Shown: piece by piece, positions 59,821 through 64,000 of the stretch
Layout: the number at the start of each line of letters is the position of its first letter
Numbering within the stretch: the stretch's first letter is position 1
NCBI GenBank assembly: GCA_011523945.1
Contig: WTFU01000054.1
Location: 1-64,000 of the forward strand
Direction of reading: 5' to 3'
DNA: 64,000 nucleotides
Source: Mariniblastus sp.
GTDB lineage: Bacteria; Planctomycetota; Planctomycetia; Pirellulales; Pirellulaceae
Translations under genes and position numbers: made by a program
Notes under the pieces: model-generated
Told to the model about the DNA's origin: nothing
Database searches by the model: none
What the model saw: the letters and a program-made list of their open reading frames with translations, nothing else

Positions 59821-61317
59821 ATGGCCACTTTTGGATTTGGCCCTGAGAATTGTCAGCTGAAGCCATTTAAGGAATGCAAATTGAGCGTCCAATCTCTGAG
59901 CAACGCACGAACGAAAACCGTCGCAACGGTAGGTCCGGCATCTATCTCACCGGATATTTTAAAAAAACTCCTCCATGCGGGCGTCGACGTCTTTCGAATT
60001 AACATGGCTCACGGCTCTCGGGAATCCCATGAATTGGCGGTCGCAAACATCAGATCCGCCTCGGAAACGACAGGACTTCCTGCCGGAATCCTCGTTGATC
60101 TGGCCGGCCCAAAAATTCGCTTGGGGCAACTAACTCAAAATCCACTGGTGCTCAACAACGGGGATGAAATCAAGTTCGTGCGCGGGACACAATCCAAATC
60201 GGATGACGAGCTTACATGTATCTACGAACCGCTGATTGACGAGGTCAAAATTGGTGACGCCATCGTGTTGGCAGATGGCCTAGCTCGCTTGTCAGTGATT
60301 ACCAAAGAAAAAGACCATTTGGTGTGCCGAGTGAACGATGGCGGGGCGATTCGCTCGAGACAAGGGGTGAATCTTCCAGGCACTAATTTAAGCGTGCCCG
60401 CGCTTGGTCCCGTTGATCGAGACAACGCAAAATGGGCGGCAGGACAGGGCGTTGAATTTGTGAGTCTCAGCTTTGTCCGCAACGCCGACGAAATCAAGGA
60501 ACTCCAGAACCTCTTAGCGTCCGAGAATAGCGAGGCGATGGTGATCGCAAAAATAGAAAAAAGAGAAGCGCTCGACGCACTCGATGCGATCGTCGAAGCG
60601 ACCGACGGTGTCATGGTCGCAAGAGGTGACTTGGGTGTTGAAATTGATATTGAAAAAACTCCAGCTGCGCAAAAACGAATCATTAAAACTTGCCTCCGCT
60701 TTCGCAAACCAGTGATCGTCGCCACCCAAATGCTCGAAAGTATGCACGCCTCGAAACAACCAACGCGGGCCGAAGTAACCGATGTCGCCAATGCCATTCA
60801 CGATGGCGCTGATGCCTGTATGCTCTCCGGCGAAACAGCCATTGGAGAATACCCGGTAGAATCGGTTCAAATGATGAACAAGATCATGACCGAAACGGAA
60901 AAATCGCTATCTCAGCAACGGGCCCGTATGAGGAGCGAAGACTATGCGTCGGCCTGGGACGTTTCCGATGCGGTCATTTTTGGCGCGGCTCACGTTGCCA
61001 AAAGAATTCATGCGAAAATCGTTGTGATTGCGAGCCGCAACTCAGAAATCGCACTCCTAAAATCTAAACAGCGCGATCTAATTCCCACGATTTGCATCAC
61101 CGACCACCCCAATTGCTACCGAAGGATGTCTCTTTTTTGGGGCGTTACGCCGGTACTCAGCTCATCGCCACTTCAACAAGACGAACTCCTCAGTTTTGTC
61201 AATCAATGGGCAGCGTCCAATGAAGACTTAAAATCGGGAGATCATTTCGTCGTTGTTACGGACACAGATCTCCTACCCGGCGTACACGATTCGGTACTCG
61301 TCGCCCAGATCGATTAA
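59821..61317 (+). CDS. pyk: Pyruvate kinase
   Basis: ARTKTVATVGPAS, FRINMAHGS, VARGDLGVEIDIEKTPAAQKRII, ATQMLESM, TRAEVTDVANAIHDGADACMLSGETAIGEYP. Confidence 0.97.
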   Translation: MATFGFGPENCQLKPFKECKLSVQSLSNARTKTVATVGPASISPDILKKLLHAGVDVFRINMAHGSRESHELAVANIRSASETTGLPAGILVDLAGPKIRLGQLTQNPLVLNNGDEIKFVRGTQSKSDDELTCIYEPLIDEVKIGDAIVLADGLARLSVITKEKDHLVCRVNDGGAIRSRQGVNLPGTNLSVPALGPVDRDNAKWAAGQGVEFVSLSFVRNADEIKELQNLLASENSEAMVIAKIEKREALDALDAIVEATDGVMVARGDLGVEIDIEKTPAAQKRIIKTCLRFRKPVIVATQMLESMHASKQPTRAEVTDVANAIHDGADACMLSGETAIGEYPVESVQMMNKIMTETEKSLSQQRARMRSEDYASAWDVSDAVIFGAAHVAKRIHAKIVVIASRNSEIALLKSKQRDLIPTICITDHPNCYRRMSLFWGVTPVLSSSPLQQDELLSFVNQWAASNEDLKSGDHFVVVTDTDLLPGVHDSVLVAQID

Positions 61318-61822
61318 ATTCCATCATCGCATGGTCTAAAATAAGGCATTCCCAATTGGCTTACCGTCTGAGCAACCATTCTGGATTAAAAAACCTTCGC
61401 GTCTTTTCAAATGGAACGCGATAACGCTAAAAAAAAATTGGCGGGTGCCGCGTTCTGAGTCAGCCCCAAAGTCCATCGTTCTAAATGGGATTGCCTTAGA
61501 TCCAAAGCGTCAGGTCATTGAGACCTTTTCATCTACGCCATCGATTTCGAGTGAGTTCGCCTTATCTGACTTGAAATTTCGGGATTGGTTGTCAAGTGAC
61601 TGGCCAGTCCGATGTTAATCGCAAGCAGCAGCGGAACTCTTCATCTTAATTTTCGCAATTGCCATGCCAATCAGAAACAATCGCTAAATCCGAAAATCGC
61701 TCAAGCAAATCCCAATCACGACGCGACTTGCGTTAAAAAAATTTCACTGCGCATGTAGCTCGTATACAATCTCAAGCCACTGTGAGAAAACTGCTCCCCG
61801 ACGCGACCGACCGGCGTTAGGG

Positions 61823-62260
61823 CTAAGCAGCCTTGAGGGATTGCAACAAACTAACGGTGATCGCTTTAAATACCAACTTCTGTTTGTCGTAATCTCGATC
61901 CTCTGCTTGAGTCCAAAACAACAGGCACCTCTCCTCTGTTTTTACAATTTTCAATTCCGCACGAATTAAAAAGTCGAGACAATAAAACAAAGTTTCAATA
62001 CCACGCTCAAATGCTTCGTCGTCAGCGATCTCGCAAGGTGAAATCTCAATGTCTTCATAAGTTTGTTGCAAAGAGTCGATGGCCTCCTTGAGCACCGAAT
62101 CTATGTCGGTTTCGCGAGGATAAAGATGAACCGACCACGTTGTACTACCGTCTGGCGTCTCCAAGGTTATGACTTGCGGCGATCCGGAAACGTCATCAAT
62201 TAGCTTCCAATTCTCTGGGTACAAAAACTCAAGCCCCAGTTTGTCGTACTTTGCTGTCAT
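61823..62260 (-). CDS. Conserved hypothetical protein
   Basis: 145 aa ORF, YDKLGLEFLYPENWKLIDD...; PsbP/DUF1795-like impression only. Confidence 0.65.
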   Translation of the reverse strand: MTAKYDKLGLEFLYPENWKLIDDVSGSPQVITLETPDGSTTWSVHLYPRETDIDSVLKEAIDSLQQTYEDIEISPCEIADDEAFERGIETLFYCLDFLIRAELKIVKTEERCLLFWTQAEDRDYDKQKLVFKAITVSLLQSLKAA

Positions 62261-62515
62261 CTATCAAAAACTCTCCCAATCCATCACAAACAAATTTGAC
62301 GCCGGAAAACCCCGTATTGCTTCCCATGAGAAACCAATCACACAGCCAACACCCGCCTCCCCGCTAGCAGCCCTGTGATAGCTTGGCGAGGCTAATCCTT
62401 CACATGTTTGACTTTACGCGTCGAATCGAATAATCACAACCGCCCGAATGTTCCGATATGGTAAACAAACCGCAATTTTTGTAGAGTCCGCACTCGCTCG
62501 GGCAACGCTTATTAA

Positions 62516-63505
62516 TTGCGAAAACAAAAGTACTTGAAAGAGCCTCCATTGCGGCACACGATTCCAGATCAACGAATATCAAAAGGATGGCGAATCCTCG
62601 CGCTCGGTCTCGGAATCGGAATCCTTTCTTTTCAGATGGGCTGTTCTACCCTGACCGGATTAACCAATCACTCGACACAGTTCTCGCTAAACGATAACGC
62701 CCTGGAAGCGAGACAGCTAACTCGAAATGGAAACCTAGCTTGCCAAACAGGCGAACTTCGCAATGCCGAGCTCAACCAACGCGAGGCCATTAAAAAAAAT
62801 CCGTTCGACCCATGGCCCCGTGAGCGTCTGGCTCAAACACTTAAAAAGAGTGGCCAGACAGAAGAAGCAATCAAGGAGATGAGTGAGGCAGTTAAAATAT
62901 CTGACGGCGATCCACGTCTCGTTGTTGAGTTGGGCAACCTATACCTCGACAACGGAGATATCCACACGGCTAAAAACAAAGCTCAAATAGCACTGGAAGC
63001 AGAACACCGCTGCGGACCCGCACTCTTACTTTTAGGTCGAATTGCAATTGCAGAACAAGACTACACCGACGCGCTGCATCTGTTTCAGCGAGCAGCCGCA
63101 TGCTCTCCACCACCTCCCGGAATTCGGCTGAAAATTGCAGAAGCTTACCAGCTCGATAAAAAGTGGCGGCTGGCCAACAATACGATTGACAGTATTTTGC
63201 TGGATTATCCGGTGGAGAACTATCCAGAAAACCTAGTGATCGCTAAAGCTGAAGGTTTGATCGAAATGAACCAACCTTCTGCTGCTGAAAACTTTCTTCT
63301 CGAGCGACAAGCGAGTGAAAATTTCACACCAACCATGGTCTATCTTTTAGCGGCTGCCCAGAAGAGGATGCAGTCCTATAGCGACGCTCGAAATACGCTT
63401 GCTTCGGGCGCAAAAGCGTTTCCGAATTACCGGGCTCAATTTCTGGAAATTCGCAGTCAAATCGAGATTCCCGCGGTCAACGAGCGAGTCGCGCAACGAA
63501 AATAG
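62516..63505 (+). CDS. TPR-repeat lipoprotein
   Basis: Lipobox SFQMGCSTL; TPR units such as GQTEEAIKEMSEAVKISDGDPRLVVELGNLYLDNGDIHTAKNKA. Confidence 0.8.
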   Translation: MRKQKYLKEPPLRHTIPDQRISKGWRILALGLGIGILSFQMGCSTLTGLTNHSTQFSLNDNALEARQLTRNGNLACQTGELRNAELNQREAIKKNPFDPWPRERLAQTLKKSGQTEEAIKEMSEAVKISDGDPRLVVELGNLYLDNGDIHTAKNKAQIALEAEHRCGPALLLLGRIAIAEQDYTDALHLFQRAAACSPPPPGIRLKIAEAYQLDKKWRLANNTIDSILLDYPVENYPENLVIAKAEGLIEMNQPSAAENFLLERQASENFTPTMVYLLAAAQKRMQSYSDARNTLASGAKAFPNYRAQFLEIRSQIEIPAVNERVAQRK

Positions 63506-63738
63506 CGATTCTGCCAATCAGAATTGCATCGCAGTGCTCAATTTCTTCCCCCAAAAGAACCGCACACTGCCCCCACAATCGGTTTAATTGATAACTTGAT
63601 ACCCGATTGGGGTCGCTCCGCCGTTTCTAGGCGAGGAATTCTTGTAGGAAGCGCAAAAACACAAGTTTGCGACTTATGTTTCAATAGTTCCACATACTAC
63701 CTCACTGAATTCCAACCCAATTGCCCGCGGAGCACGTT

Positions 63739-63993
63739 ATGTCATTCGAAAAAACCACTGTTACCAACGAAACGAATAACACAAATTTTGTGGATCGCCG
63801 ATCGGCGAGAAAACAAGACAATGCAGGTGGCTTTGAGCGACGCCAGTTTGCGGATGGACATCAGGGACTTTCTCCCGAAGCAGCCGAATTGGGCATCGCA
63901 ATCGATCAGTACAAATTAACCAACAGTCGCCGTTACATTACCCACGAAGAGATGATTCAAGTCATCAAGTCAATCGGTTACGTCAAATCCTAA
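63739..63993 (+). CDS. Small hypothetical protein
   Basis: 84 aa from ATG at 63739; LTNSRRYITHEEMIQVIKSIGYVK C-terminus looks like a conserved planctomycete small protein. Confidence 0.6.
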   Translation: MSFEKTTVTNETNNTNFVDRRSARKQDNAGGFERRQFADGHQGLSPEAAELGIAIDQYKLTNSRRYITHEEMIQVIKSIGYVKS

Positions 63994-64000
63994 TTCGGAT

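Noticed and set aside
60222-60797. 191-aa antisense ORF within pyk
   Set aside because: Opposite strand of a highly conserved enzyme gene; no domain.
1-64000. CRISPR arrays, IS elements, integrons, prophage
   Set aside because: No regularly spaced repeats, transposase motifs or phage structural genes were seen; XerC here looks like the housekeeping recombinase.

Overview
64 kb of chromosomal sequence, mostly densely coding, that looks like a marine Pirellulales-type planctomycete. That assignment is inferred from gene content: a PEP-CTERM protein, ExbB/ExbD/ExbD next to TPR proteins, a giant CcsBA fusion and divergent flagellar-type export genes; no marker search was run. Recognisable blocks are: ruvA(partial)-ruvC-ispF; an ABC-2 exporter; fumarylacetoacetase with an uncharacterised partner; a fused CcsB/CcsA cytochrome c synthase; aroC; prfA-prmC; xerC; an exbB-exbD-exbD-TPR operon; mdh; a fliF-like/fliO/fliP/fliQ/fliR/flhB export-gate cluster; a sulfotransferase; an SNF2 helicase with a partner; a cytochrome c oxidase operon (dihaem cyt c, coxB, ctaD type A2, ctaB, coxC, coxD, tandem SCO, DUF420); purD; a GH108 lysozyme; a YacP-like NYN protein; a PEP-CTERM protein; and pyk. 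The best leads are: (1) an export-gate cluster whose FlhB stops just before the autocleavage (NPTH) domain, with a FliF-like protein that keeps a FliG-binding-like tail, an extended FliQ and a stand-alone kinase-like ATPase domain; (2) an alpha/beta-hydrolase upstream of it that appears to have lost all three catalytic residues; (3) unusual oxidase-operon architectures (tandem SCO, CoxC with a ~200 aa coiled-coil insert, and a 51-aa lipoprotein absent from the ORF track). I saw no tRNA, rRNA, CRISPR array, IS element or prophage.
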